From positions 358,234,267 to 358,298,266 of the forward strand of contig NC_053040.3 in NCBI RefSeq assembly GCF_002575655.3: DNA of 64,000 nt, written 5' to 3'. The notes under the pieces are model-generated. The model did no database searches, was not told where the DNA came from, and saw only the letters and a program-made list of their open reading frames with translations. Made by a program: the position numbers and the translations under genes. The stretch comes from Aegilops tauschii subsp. strangulata (lineage: Eukaryota > Streptophyta > Magnoliopsida > Poales > Poaceae). The number at the start of each line of letters is the position of its first letter. The stretch's first letter is position 1. Shown piece after piece: positions 10,043-20,865 of the stretch.

Positions 10043-11719
10043 TGATACGTCTCCAACGCATCTATAATTTTTGATTGTTCCATGCTATTATATTATCAAT
10101 CTTGGATGTTTTATATGCATTTATATGCTATTTTATATGATTGTTGGGACTAACCTATTAACCTAGAGCCTAGTGCCAGTTTCTGTTTTTTTCCTTGTTT
10201 TTGAGTTTTATAGAAAAGGAATACCAAACGGAGTCCAATTGACGTACCACTTTTTGATGATTTTTTATGGACCAAAAGAAGCCCCAGAGTGAAAGAGTTG
10301 GGCCAGAAGAGTCTCGGGCCGTCCACGAGGGTGGAGGGCGCGCCCTACCCCCCTGGGCGCGCCCCCTATCTTGTGGACGACTTGGAGACCCCCCCTGACG
10401 TGAGACCTATGCCAAAAATTCCTATAAATACAGAAACCCCCAGAACATAACCTAGATCGGTAGTTCTGCAGCCGCAAGCCTCTGTAGCCAACAAAAACCA
10501 ATCGGGACCTGCCGGAGGGGGGATCCCTCACCGCTGGCCATCTTCATCATCCCGGCGCTCTCCATGACGAGGAGGGAGTAGTTCACCCTCGGGGCTAAGG
10601 GTATGTACCAGTAGCTATGTGTTTGATCTCTCTCTCTCTTGTGTTCTTTATTCGACACGATCTTGATGTATCGCGAGCTTTGCTATTATAGTTGGATCTT
10701 ATGATGTTTCTCCCCCTCCACTCTCTTGTAATGGATTGAGTTTTCCCTTTGAAGTTATCTTATCGGATTGAGTCTTTAAGGACTTGAGAACACTTGATGT
10801 ATGTCTTGCATGTGCTTATGTGTGGTGAGAATGGGATATTCACGTGATCTACTTGATGTATGTTTTGGTGATCAACTTGTAGGTTCAGTGACCTTGTGAA
10901 CTTATGCATAGGGGTTGGCACATGTTTTCATCTTGACTCTCCGGTAGAAACTTTGGGGCACTCTTTGAAGTTCGTTGTGTTGGTTGAATAGATGAATCTG
11001 AGATTGTGTGATGCATATCGTATAATCATACCCACGGATACTTGAGGTGACATGGGAGTATCTAGGTGACATTATGGTTTTGGTTGATTTGTATCTTATG
11101 GTGTTATTCTAGTACGAACTCTATGATAGATCGAACGGAAAGAATAGCTTCGTGTTATTTTACTACGGACTCTCGAATAGATCGATCAGAAAGGATAACT
11201 TTGAGGTGGTTTCGTACCCTAAAATAATCTCTTCGTTTGTTCTCCGCTATTAGTGACTTTGGAGTGACTCTTTGTTTCATGTTGAGGGATAGTTATATGA
11301 TCCAGTTATGTTATTATTGTTGAGATAACTTGCACTACTGAAAGTATGAACCCTAGGCCTTGTTTCCTAGCATTGCAATACCGTATACGCTCAGTTTTAC
11401 CACTTGTTACCTTGCTGTTTTTATATTTTCAGATTACAAATACCTATATCTATCATCTATATTGCACTTGTATCACCATCTCTTCACCGAACTAGTGCAC
11501 CTATACAATTTACCATTGTATTGGGTGTGTTGGGGACACAAGAGACTCTTTGTTATTTGGTTGCAGGGTTGCTTGAGAGAGACCATCTTCATCCTACGCC
11601 TCCCACGGATTGATAAACCTTAGGTCATCCACTTGAGGGAAATTTGCTACTGTCCTACAAACCTCTGCACTTGGAGGCCCAACAACGTCTACAAGAAGAA
11701 GGTTGTGTAGTAGACATCA
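10043..11719 (+). repeat. 3' LTR of Fatima-like element
   Basis: The 1677-base LTR begins TGATACGTCTCCAACGCATC and ends GTAGTAGACATCA. A TATA box (ctataaata) lies at 10422-10430. A polypurine tract precedes it, so the element reads left to right. The candidate 5-bp target duplication to its right is ctgtg (11720-11724); its partner is outside the window. The last three LTR bases, read on the minus strand, supply a TGA to the adjacent B3-like gene. Confidence 0.75.
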
Positions 11720-12417
11720 CTGTGGTGCACGCACTAGAATTTTATTGCCAGCTTTCAGTTCATAACACTTAGACATTTTCCTCCAAAGGTCTGCATTAAA
11801 ATAGGAGTGACCATCTTTATCAAGTTTTACGCTAACCGTCATTGTAAATCCATGTTGCGTTGTCAATATGACGTCCTGGGAGTCATCAGCAAAGTAAAGC
11901 CCAAGATTTCCTTCTACTCCTGTTCTTGCAAAGCAAGGGATGTACTGCTTGAAATGAAACTTAAGATCGCAAATTAGATATATTGAAATAACCGAGCAAG
12001 ATGCAAATATGGGAGTAACTGATAGAACATATCCATATATAGATGCAAGCAAAGTACAAAAATATAGAATTAAAAATTGATAATGTAACAAAGATTTGAT
12101 GCAAATATATAGATAATGTAGCAACAGGCGGTATATGTTCACAGATTTAGGCCATGCCGACCGTGGTAGGTTCAGATTGAACATACTGAGCGCTCCCTGA
12201 AGTCGTCCGGAATGGTGAGATAGAACTTCGTTTCTGACTGGCCACGACCACAGTTGCCCGATTTGTGCTCGCATTGGGCACACATGAATGAACACCCACG
12301 AATCAGCTAGAACAAAATGATTCCATGGAGATTTCTGCCGGTTGATTAACAACGACGGACGGACTGCGATAAGAGATGAGTGAATATTTCGCTAATTAAG
12401 TTGATTACCTTCTCCAT
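11717..12417 (-). pseudogene. Short B3-domain (REM-like) gene truncated by LTR insertion
   Basis: Splicing gives an open 118-codon frame from three exons. These are 12417-12409 (ATGGAGAAG, donor GTAATC), 12306-12187 (acceptor TTCTAG, donor TCA/GTATGT) and 11944-11717 (acceptor AAGCAG). All junctions keep frame. Exon 2 has a cysteine/histidine motif (C..C.H....C) followed by KFYLTIPDDFRER, the first strand and helix of a plant B3 DNA-binding domain. Exon 3 carries the second half, ending SKCYELKAGNKILV, the usual L..G..I.. signature near the B3 C-terminus. The TGA at 11719-11717 comes from the Fatima-like LTR end, so the natural C-terminus is lost. The predicted role is DNA binding in the nucleus. 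Whether it is expressed is unknown. Confidence 0.6.
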
Positions 12418-12665
12418 GAGAAAAATCCCCGGCCCAATCCCGCAGAAAACCCTAGTCGACTAGAGTCTAGAATGTCGGTGCAGATAGGCGGCGGAAAGCG
12501 GTGGAGGCGAAATCCGGTGTCGTCTGGAGCGCGACCTACGCCCGCCGCCAACAGCCGTCGAGCTTAGGGTGCAGAGTTGAGGAGGAGTCCGCGGCGAGTG
12601 AGTGGGGATGAAGTGGGCGAGGGTTTTCTTTTCCTTTTGCATGTCTGAGTGAACACACACGGTTC
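12418..12665 (-). promoter_or_regulatory. 5' leader/upstream region of the B3-like gene
   Basis: GC-rich sequence upstream of the minus-strand ATG at 12417, with the typical plant leader phrase aaaaccctag. It ends at the chromovirus insertion point (GGTTC at 12661-12665). The acacacacggttc just before the insertion continues after the element as gcagaggcgacg at 23092, so promoter and right flank were once contiguous. Confidence 0.4.
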
Positions 12666-15408
12666 TGTAGCGACCAGACCTCAAACAGTCTAGTCTCTAT
12701 GCATCAGTGTCGTCCCTGGATCGGTAATGCTGACACGCACAGTACTTGAAGGATTTATAACAGAGTAGCAATCACACACTTATTACATCGAATGTCTCAA
12801 AAGAGAACTTAATACAATAAATACGGCTTAAGGCCAACTAAAACGATAACAGCGGAAGGCTTGGAAGATAAATTGAGTCCATCAACTCCAACGGCATCAC
12901 TGAGAATAAGACCACGACCTATGGCACCTTACTCGTCGTCTAAAAAGTCTACAACATGATACGTTGCAGCTCGAAAACGGGTCAACACATGGAATATGCT
13001 GGCAATGTATCACATAGAGAGTAATGAAGAGAATAATACTATCACCACATGCATATTTGGCAGGTGGAAAGCTCTATGGTTACAGTTTTGCGAAAAGCCA
13101 ATTTTTCCTACCACAAAGGAATAAATTTTATTTAACTATCATGGTGGTTGTTAAACATTGAGAAGGTACCTCCAACTCAAACCCAATTAAGAACGTGATT
13201 AACCCAATCAAATTAAATTAAGTAACATGATGATGAGATTCACATGATAATCCAAGAACTAGATACTCAAGATGTCCATAACTGGGGACACGGCTAACCA
13301 TGATTAGATTGTACACTCTGCAGAGGTTTGTGAACTTTTCCCCACAAGACTCGATCTCATCCGTTGGATTTGTCGCACTACATGGTGTTTGAGAAGTGGA
13401 TGACCGAGACACAGTCTTTCAGAAGCGTTAGCACCTTACGATGGGTAGACCGGTACACCTACATCTGCTAGTCTACCACTCTTAGAGTTCACACAACTTA
13501 ATCAACTATGCTAGAGCCCATAATAGCTTGTGGCTGCACACGGAAGTTTCTAGCATGAATAATCTCATGACCCCTTTGAGTCTGGGTGGCGGTCCATAGG
13601 ATGATCACACGGGTACTCCGGGATATCCAAAAATACAGGCAACACTGGGTTCTCCAGGTGCCTCAATCCACCCAGATGTAAATTAAAGTAACCACCTTAA
13701 GTTGAACCATTAATTAACAATCTCACATCTGTCATGGAAAAATTCACTCAAACCCAATCCACGTCTACGAGCATAGCATAGCAATATAAGCAAACGTAGA
13801 AGTAACTCCCAATGGTTTGATATAAACAGGGCAATAGGGACTACCTCAACTACTTCCCAAAACCCACATTTTAATCAGATCCTAATCATGCAACAGTTTG
13901 AGGATTGATCTAATGGAATAAAACTGGGTGGTAAAGAGGTATGATCAAAGTGTTACTTGCCTGGCTGATGATCCGTGAAACCTAGAGACTCGTAGTAGCA
14001 CGCTTCGCACTCCGGGTACTCTATCGCAAACAAACAATACATACATAAGCAATCAAGCAAGGGTGCACGGATAAAACTCAAAATAAGAGATCTAACCAGA
14101 AAGTTCAACTTAAGAACTCCGGTTTGCAAAAAGAATCAAATCGAACGAAGCAACGAAACTCAAACGGCGAATGAAACAAGCTTCGTTTACTAATCTGGAC
14201 CTTGTTCAAGTTGGTTAAACAGAAAGAGGGTTTCAAGACGAAACTCTAGGCGCTTGAATCGCCTAATTCCGATAAACGAGCGAAAAGATAAACTGAAACG
14301 AAAATCGGATCAGAAATCGCAATCGAAAATAATCGCGGAAAAATCCGAAGAAAAGAAAACTGACGAACAGGCTAACGAACGAACGTTCGTTGTCTATAAC
14401 TATCGGGCGAAAACCGTTCGTTAAAACGAACGTACGGACGAACGTCCGCTAAATAGATAAACCGAGAAAACCGGCGAATCGATCTAAAAAAATGAACTAG
14501 GGTTTCTAAAAAAACCGAATCGGTTTTCTAAAAAAACCGGCGGCGGCGAACGGCGCATTACCTCCGGCGAGGCTCCGTCGAGGCGGGGCTCGGGCGGCGG
14601 GGTTGCGGCGGCGGGGCGACGGCGACGCGGCGCGGCGAGGGGCGGCGGTGGCGGCGCTGCAGCGGCGGCGGTGAAGCGCGGTAGAGGCGGCGGTGCGCCT
14701 GCGGTGGCAGGGCTGCGGCGGCGGGGTTGGTGGTGGTGGCGGGGGTTCGGGGGGTATTTAAGAGGGGTAGGGGCGGCTTGGAGGAGGGGGCAAGGCGGCG
14801 GGGGAGGAGGAGTCCGGCTCGGACTCCGGTCTGTGTCGGCAGCAGCGCGCGGTCTCCAGGTGGGAGACGGCGGTGCGGGGGGAGATGGGCTGGCTCGGCT
14901 GGGCCTCGGCCCAGTCGGGCGCTGGAAGTTAAAAAAAACAATTCCGCCGAACAGAAAATAAAATAAAACTCTAAAAATGCCAAAACAAATTTTCACCGTC
15001 TAAATAAAATATTTAAAACGAGATGAACATTTTCTTGGCCCTAAAATGAAATTTTGAAAATGTGCAAATTTTCTAATGCAAATAAAATTGCAATAAAATC
15101 CAAATAAAATCAAATATTTGATTTTAATATTTTTCCTCCAATATTTCAATTATTTTGGAGAATTCATATTATCTCCTCTCATATATTTTAATATGAAACA
15201 TTTTTCGGAGAGAAAAATAATTAAAACAAATGATCCTATTTTCAAAATTTGAGAAAACCCAAATATGAAAATAATGAAATCCCCAACTCTCTCCATGGGT
15301 CCTTGAGTTGCTTAGAATTTCTAGGATCGCAAAACAAAATGGAATTAAATATGTTATGCATGATGATCTAATGTATAACATTCCAAATTGAAAATTTGGG
15401 ATGTTACA
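12666..15408 (-). repeat. 3' LTR of the chromovirus (2743 bp)
   Basis: Runs from tgtagcgaccagacctc to gggatgttaca on the plus strand. It is about 520 bases longer than the other LTR because the segment around 13865-14360 is absent there. A GC-rich stretch at 14530-14930 contains a TATA-like TTAAATA on the minus strand near 14755. Open frames in this stretch are compositional. Confidence 0.9.
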
Positions 15409-15409
15409 A

Positions 15410-15422
15410 ACCTACCCCCCTT
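15410..15422 (-). other. Polypurine tract of the chromovirus
   Basis: The plus strand reads acctaccccccttaa, i.e. AAGGGGGGTAGG on the element strand, directly before its 3' LTR. This is the expected plus-strand primer. Confidence 0.85.
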
Positions 15423-15930
15423 AAGATGAATCTCGCGCTCGAGATTCGGGTTGGCTAGAAAATAGGTGAGAGTGGTCCTTCCGTAGATCTTCCTCTCGCT
15501 CCCAGGTGGCTTCATCCTCGGTATGGTGACTCCACTGAACTTTGCAAAACTTGATAACCTTGCTGCGGGTGACTCGGCTGGCATATTCGAGAATTTTGAC
15601 TGGTTTCTCCTCATAGGTCAAATCGCTATCCAGCTGAATCGCTTCCAGTGGCACTGTATCTCTCAGTGGTATCTCAGCCATCTCTGCGTGGCACTTCTTC
15701 AGCTGAGAAACGTGGAACACATCGTGAACTCCCGACAATCCTCGGGGCAATTCCAACTTGTAAGCAACTTCACCCATACGCTCCAAAACTTTGTATGGTC
15801 CTACAAAACGTGGCGCCAACTTTCCCTTAACTCCAAAGCGCTTCACTCCTCGAAGTGGTGATACTCGAAGATACACTCTGTCTCCGACTTTGTAAACTGT
15901 CTCCTTGCGTTTAGAATCCGCATAACACTT
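15421..15930 (-). pseudogene. Integrase C-terminus with chromodomain
   Basis: The open part (15876-15421) covers the end of integrase, including the G(D/K)-containing GPY/F-like stretch around PRFVGPYKVLERMGEVAYKL. It is followed by a chromodomain in the last 50 or so residues (KILEYASRVTRSKVIKFCKV, then W..H..DEATWERE). Chromodomains of this kind direct integration to heterochromatin in chromoviruses. It is separated from the main pol frame by a one-base deletion near 15939. It ends at 15421 inside the polypurine tract region, as usual for this clade. Confidence 0.85.
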
Positions 15931-18141
15931 CTGCCTGGACTAGCTACTTTGAGCCTATCGCGAATCAACTTCACTTTCTGTTCAGACTGTTTAATCAAAT
16001 CTGGTCCAAACAACTGGCGGTCTCCAACTTCGTCCCACAACAATGGTGTCCTGCACCTCCTTCCATATAGAGCTTCGAAAGGGGCCATCTTCAAACTGGA
16101 TTGATAACTGTTGTTGTAAGAGAACTCTGCATATGGCAAATTGTCGTCCCAACTAGATCCATAATCTAGCGCACAAGCTCGTAGCATGTCCTCCAAAATC
16201 TGATTGACTCTCTCGGTCTGTCCGTCTGTCTGTGGATGAAAGGCTGTACTGAACTCTAGCCTGGTACCCAAAGTTTCGTGCAATTGATTCCAAAACTTTG
16301 AAGTAAACTGGGTTCCTCTATCTGATACAATGGTCCTCGGAACTTCATGCAGACATACGATCCTGGTCATGTATATCTTTGCCAACTTAGCACTTGTATA
16401 AGTGGTCTTTACTGGGATGAAATGATCTACCTTCGTCAAACGATCGACTACAACCCATATTGAGTCATAGCCTGAACGAGTCCTGGGCAATCCTGTGATA
16501 AAATCCATGCCTAGCTTATCCCACTTCCATTCGGGTATCGGCAATGGTTGTAGCAATCCTTCTGGCTTCTGATGCTCTGCTTTTACTCTCTGACATACAT
16601 CACAAACTGCTACATACTCCGCAATATCCTTCTTCATTCCGGTCCACCAGAAACTGTCCTTTAAATCCTGGTACATATTGATATTTCCTGGGTGAATCGA
16701 ATATGGTGAATCATGGGCCTCTTGCAAGATCAACTTCCTGATCTCCGGATCATTGGGCACATAAACGCGGTCCTCAAACCATAAGGTGTCGTGCTCATCC
16801 TCACGAAATCCCTTGGCTTTTCTTTTACACATCCTTTCCTTTATCTCAGCAATTTCCTTGTTTGTCTTCTGAGCTTCTCTGATCTTATCCATCAAAGTAG
16901 ACTGAATCTCCAATGCTGCTACATAGCCTCTCGAAACTATTTCCAAACATAGTTCGCGAAGATCCTCTGCTAACTCCTTGGGTAACTCTCTGGTCATGAG
17001 TGTGTTGACATGGCTCTTGCGGCTCAACGCATCGGCTACTACGTTAGCCTTCCCTGGGTAATAATGCAGTCTCATATCATAATCCTTAATGAGCTCCAAC
17101 CATCTCCTTTGCCTGAGATTCAACTCCTTCTGCGTGAAAATGTACTTCAAACTCTTGTAATCCGTGTACACCTCACAATGGTTTCCGATGAGAAAATGTC
17201 TCCACGTCTTCAACGCATGCACTACGGCTGCTAACTCCAAATCATGTGTAGCATAATTCAACTCATGGGGTTTAAGCTGTCGTGAGGCATATGAAACAAC
17301 TCTTCCCTCCTGCATTAGCACTGCTCCAAGTCCTCGACGAGAAGCATCGCAATATACTTCATAATCCTTGCGTTGATCTGGCAGAATCAACACTGGCGCT
17401 GTAACCAAATGTTTCTTCAAGTCTTGGAAACTAGCCTCACATTCCTCAGTCCAATTGAATTTGGTGTCCTTCTTCGACAACTCCGTCATAGGCTTTGCAA
17501 TCTTCAAGAAATTCTCGATGAATCTCCGGTAATATCCTGCGAGTCCAAGAAAACTCCGGATTTCTCCAACTATCGTGGGTGACTCCCAATTTGTCACAGT
17601 GTTAACCTTGGTGGGATCTACTGCTATTCCTTCTCCGGATATAACATGTCCAAGGAATCCAACTTCCTTTAACCAAGACTCGCACTTGCTGAACTTGGCA
17701 TATAACTGATGTTCTCTGAGCTTTCCAAGTACCAAACGCAAATGCTCCTTATGCTCTTCTTCATTCTTCGAATAGACCAGAATATCATCAATGAACACTA
17801 CGACGAACTTATCCAAAAACTCCATAAACACTTTGTTCATCATGTTCATGAAATAGGCGGGTGCGTTAGTCAGGCCAAATGACATAACGGTGTACTCATA
17901 TAGCCGATACCTTGTGGTAAAAGCTGTCTTGGGTATATCCTGCTCTCGAATCTTCAACTGGTGGTATCCTGATCGCAAATCAATCTTGGAAAATACTTTA
18001 GCTCCTTGTAGTCGGTAACAGATCATTGATCATCAGCAGTGGGTACTTGTTCTTGATTGTTACTTCATTCAATCCACGATAATCAACAACCATCCTCAAC
18101 GATCCATCTTTCTTCTCCACTAGAAGTACGGGTGATCCTCA
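15843..18141 (-). pseudogene. Chromovirus pol: reverse transcriptase, RNase H, integrase
   Basis: A 727-codon open stretch (18026-15843). RT occupies the first ~180 residues, with the catalytic motif FIDD at residues 78-81 (a YxDD variant). RNase H follows, with YCDAS and the end motif ADALSRK. Then comes the integrase zinc region (HPGN and C..C: CDVCQ) and the integrase core with D, D and E in MDFI, VSDRG and TERVNQ. The N-terminal part of RT is damaged: an in-frame TGA replaces the tryptophan of SSPWG at 18139-18141, and a frameshift lies near 18015. The C-terminal end shifts frame near 15939. Reaction if intact: copying element RNA to DNA and integrating it. Confidence 0.95.
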
Positions 18142-18189
18142 AGGTGACGAACTTGGGCGAATATATCCTTTATCCAGTAACTCCTTAAT

Positions 18190-18740
18190 CTACTTCTTCA
18201 TTTCTTCCAAATCCTTAGCGGGCATCCTGTACGGTCTCTTAGATATTGGCCATGTGCCTGGCAAAAGCTCAATCAAAAACTCGATGTCTCTATCCAGTGG
18301 CATGCCTGGCAACTCCTTTGGAAATACGTCAGGGAAATCCTTCGCCACTGGCACTTCCTCCTGTACAACTCCTGATAAGGAATTCACTTGAGTCCTCTTT
18401 GGCACATGCCGGGATACATACTTAATCCTTCTTCCTTCTGGGGTAGTAAGCAAAATCGTCTTACTGGCGCAATCGATGTTTCCTCCATACATCGATAGCC
18501 AATCCATTCCCAAAATCACATCCAAACCTTGCGACTCCAAAACTATTAGGTCTGAGGGGAAAACATGCCTACCTATGGCCAATGGCATCTGAAAACATCC
18601 TTGGCTTGTCATATACTCTGCTCCTGGCGAGGTTACTAGCATAGGTGTTCTAAGAACTTTGGTGGGCAACTTAAACTTATCCACAAATCCCCTTGATATG
18701 TATGAATGCGATGCACCAGTATCAAAAGAACGATTGCAGT
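18190..18740 (-). pseudogene. Chromovirus aspartic protease and linker to RT
   Basis: Retroviral-type protease. The active site DTGASHS spans a one-base deletion in the A run at 18724-18727, so D-T-G and the downstream HSYIS segment are in different frames. The second landmark, VILGMDWL, follows about 70 residues later (near 18510). The open frame 18684-18190 ends at a TAG (18192-18190) in the protease-RT linker, where a glutamine codon would be expected. Confidence 0.85.
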
Positions 18741-19823
18741 AAATGTCTTAACCAAAAACTTACCTATTACTGCATCAGGTTGTGATTCAACCTCCTCCAC
18801 ATTAACGTGGTTCACCTGTCCCCTATTGAAAGGGTTCGGCTTCTTCCCCGAGCTTCCACTGCCTTTCCCATTCTTGGTTTCAGGACATTCATTGGCGTAA
18901 TGTCCGGTCTTCTGGCATTTGTAGCACGTCACGTGGCTTAGATCCTTCTTGGCTGGGGTTGATGGGTTGGTACGGTTCTGTCCGTTGCTTCCTCCGTTCC
19001 CATTGCCATTCTTGGGGCCACCATGATTGTTCGAACTTCCTCCATTATGAGTGTGACCTCCATGGTTATGCTGAAGGTGTCCTCCCGAGTTCGGGGTAAA
19101 ACGAGGCTTCTGATGAGCTCCTGTACTGTACTTTCCTTGTCCATACTTCCTCTTACGGCTCTCAATCTGCTAGTGCTTCCCTTCAATCATGAGAGCTCTG
19201 TCTACCAACTCCTGGTAGTTGTTAAAAGTTGCCACCATCAACTGCATGCTCAGCTCATCATTCAGTCCTTCCAGAAACTTCTCCTGCTTAGCTGCATCCG
19301 TAGCAACGTCATCTGGGGCATAACGTGCTAACTTACTAAAATCCTCCACGTACTGGCCAACGGTACGTCCTCCTTGGCGTAAGTTCCGAAACTCAAGCTT
19401 CTTCATGGCCATAGCTCCTGCTAAAACGTGGGCAGTACGAAAAGCTTGCTGAAACTGGTCCCATGTGACGGTGTCAATGGGGTGAGTGGTTGTGTAATTC
19501 TCCCACCATGATGCTGCGAGTCTATCAAGCTGATGTGCGGCAAAATGCACTCTCTCCGCATCTATGCATCATGCAGTGGTCAGCTCCCTTCCAACCTTGC
19601 AGAGCCAATCATCTGCCACAATCGGCTGGGTGCTACTGGAGAACACCGGCGGATTCAGCCTAAGAAAACGGGCTAAGTGATCAACAGGTGGTGGTGGTGG
19701 TGGGTTGTTGTTGTTATTGTTGCCTTGGTTCTGAACTAGCGCTTGCATCAGGGCATTCTGCTGCTGAATCAACTGAGTGATCTCCCGTGGGAAAACAAAT
19801 CCGGTGTCGCGTCTCGGAGGCAT
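18636..19823 (-). pseudogene. Chromovirus gag with CCHC zinc knuckle
   Basis: The start is best placed at the ATG at 19823 (MPPRRDTGF), with an asparagine- and proline-rich linker after it. The retrotransposon gag domain follows (AASWWENY, WDQFQQAF, KLEFRNLRQG, EDFSKLARYAPDD). Then comes a glycine/asparagine-rich basic stretch and a zinc knuckle CYKCQKTGHYANEC near 18925. All parts share one frame but are broken by a TGA near 19569 and a TAG near 19171. Gag forms the particle that packages element RNA. Confidence 0.9.
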
Positions 19824-20023
19824 CTGATGGGTCTTAGAAAAGATGAGAAAATAGGATAGAATGAGGTCTAGAGGAAAAACACTACCCATATGCACATGAG
19901 ACAAACACAATCATATCACTCCAATCAATTCAAACAAGGCATACAATCGATCTAACTATCGTTACAAAGTGCTTGGACTATACTATATACATGGTGGAAT
20001 ATTACTACTAATTTGGTGGTCTA

Positions 20024-20755
20024 CTAGAAAAATTGCTCAGTCGAAGACTCCATGATATCTGCTCCGGCTTCATCCTCCCAATCATCATCACTGGGGTCCG
20101 AGTCAGTGTGGTCGATGATGATGTAGTTCTCCGGGCAAGTAGAATCGTCATCATCTCCTTCTGGTGCTGGGTCTCCCATGAAAACTCCTAGCTTCTTTGT
20201 CAGGTCATCATTCTTCTCCACTAGTGCGACGATTTCCTCCATATAATCCTCGCGTGTAGCCTTGAGTTCTTCCTCCAGTTCCATGATCCTTGTCTTTTCC
20301 TTCTTCAGTTCTATCATGTCTGCGCACATCTAGTTCTCCTGGCGACGAATGTGCTGGTTTAACTCCTGAATGAAAGCTGCAATAGATCTATCCTTCCTGG
20401 TGCTGATCATCCCCCATTGCTCGTCTCAGCGCCCACAAATCTGATAGATAGTATCCTTGAGATCATTGTGGTACACTTCTCCAATGCGTCCCATGGTGAT
20501 GTGGGCTGCCATGCTCTTTCCTAGACTCCAGGTTGGTGCATCAAAGGAAAACTCTATGGGCTCAGTGACTGGCATGAACGTCCTTCCTGGAACTTGAACT
20601 TGAATCATCCACCGCTCCTCTTCTGGTAGTGTGGCGTTGTAGGTTCCGGTGAAGCTTGGTATTCCGATGTTCAGGTACTTAGTAACTTCCTTCAAGTGTC
20701 GTCCAAAAGGTGTATCCTCATCCGGTTGGGCGAACTTGTTCCTTGCATCCGCCAT
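20024..20755 (-). pseudogene. Additional ORF upstream of gag (same strand)
   Basis: About 244 codons in one frame between the primer site and gag, starting MADARNKFAQPDEDTPFGRH. It is interrupted by a TGA at 20428-20426 and a TAG near 20330, both of the C-to-T type. The N-terminal 100 residues resemble no domain I know. The C-terminal half predicts a coiled coil (KKEKTRIMELEEELKATRED) followed by a strongly acidic tail rich in D and S. It is not gag: a complete gag with zinc knuckle lies downstream. Accessory ORFs occur in some plant gypsy lineages. Function is unknown. Confidence 0.65.
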
Positions 20756-20849
20756 CCTAAAAGAGTGGAAGAAGGAGAGGAGTTACAAATGAGAAGAGAG
20801 TAGTAATCTAGGGCTTTAGCTTAGTGGTCGTGTCCTACAGTCAGCGTGT

Positions 20850-20861
20850 GCTCTGATACCA
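20850..20861 (-). other. Primer binding site, initiator tRNA-Met
   Basis: gctctgatacca on the plus strand reads TGGTATCAGAGC on the element strand, complementary to the 3' end of initiator tRNA-Met. It lies four bases from the 5' LTR. Confidence 0.92.
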
Positions 20862-20865
20862 TCTT

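Noticed and set aside
14484..14996. Long frames on both strands in the GC-rich part of the chromovirus LTR
   Set aside because: They lie inside an LTR, are strand-symmetric and recur imperfectly in the other LTR near 22316-22634.
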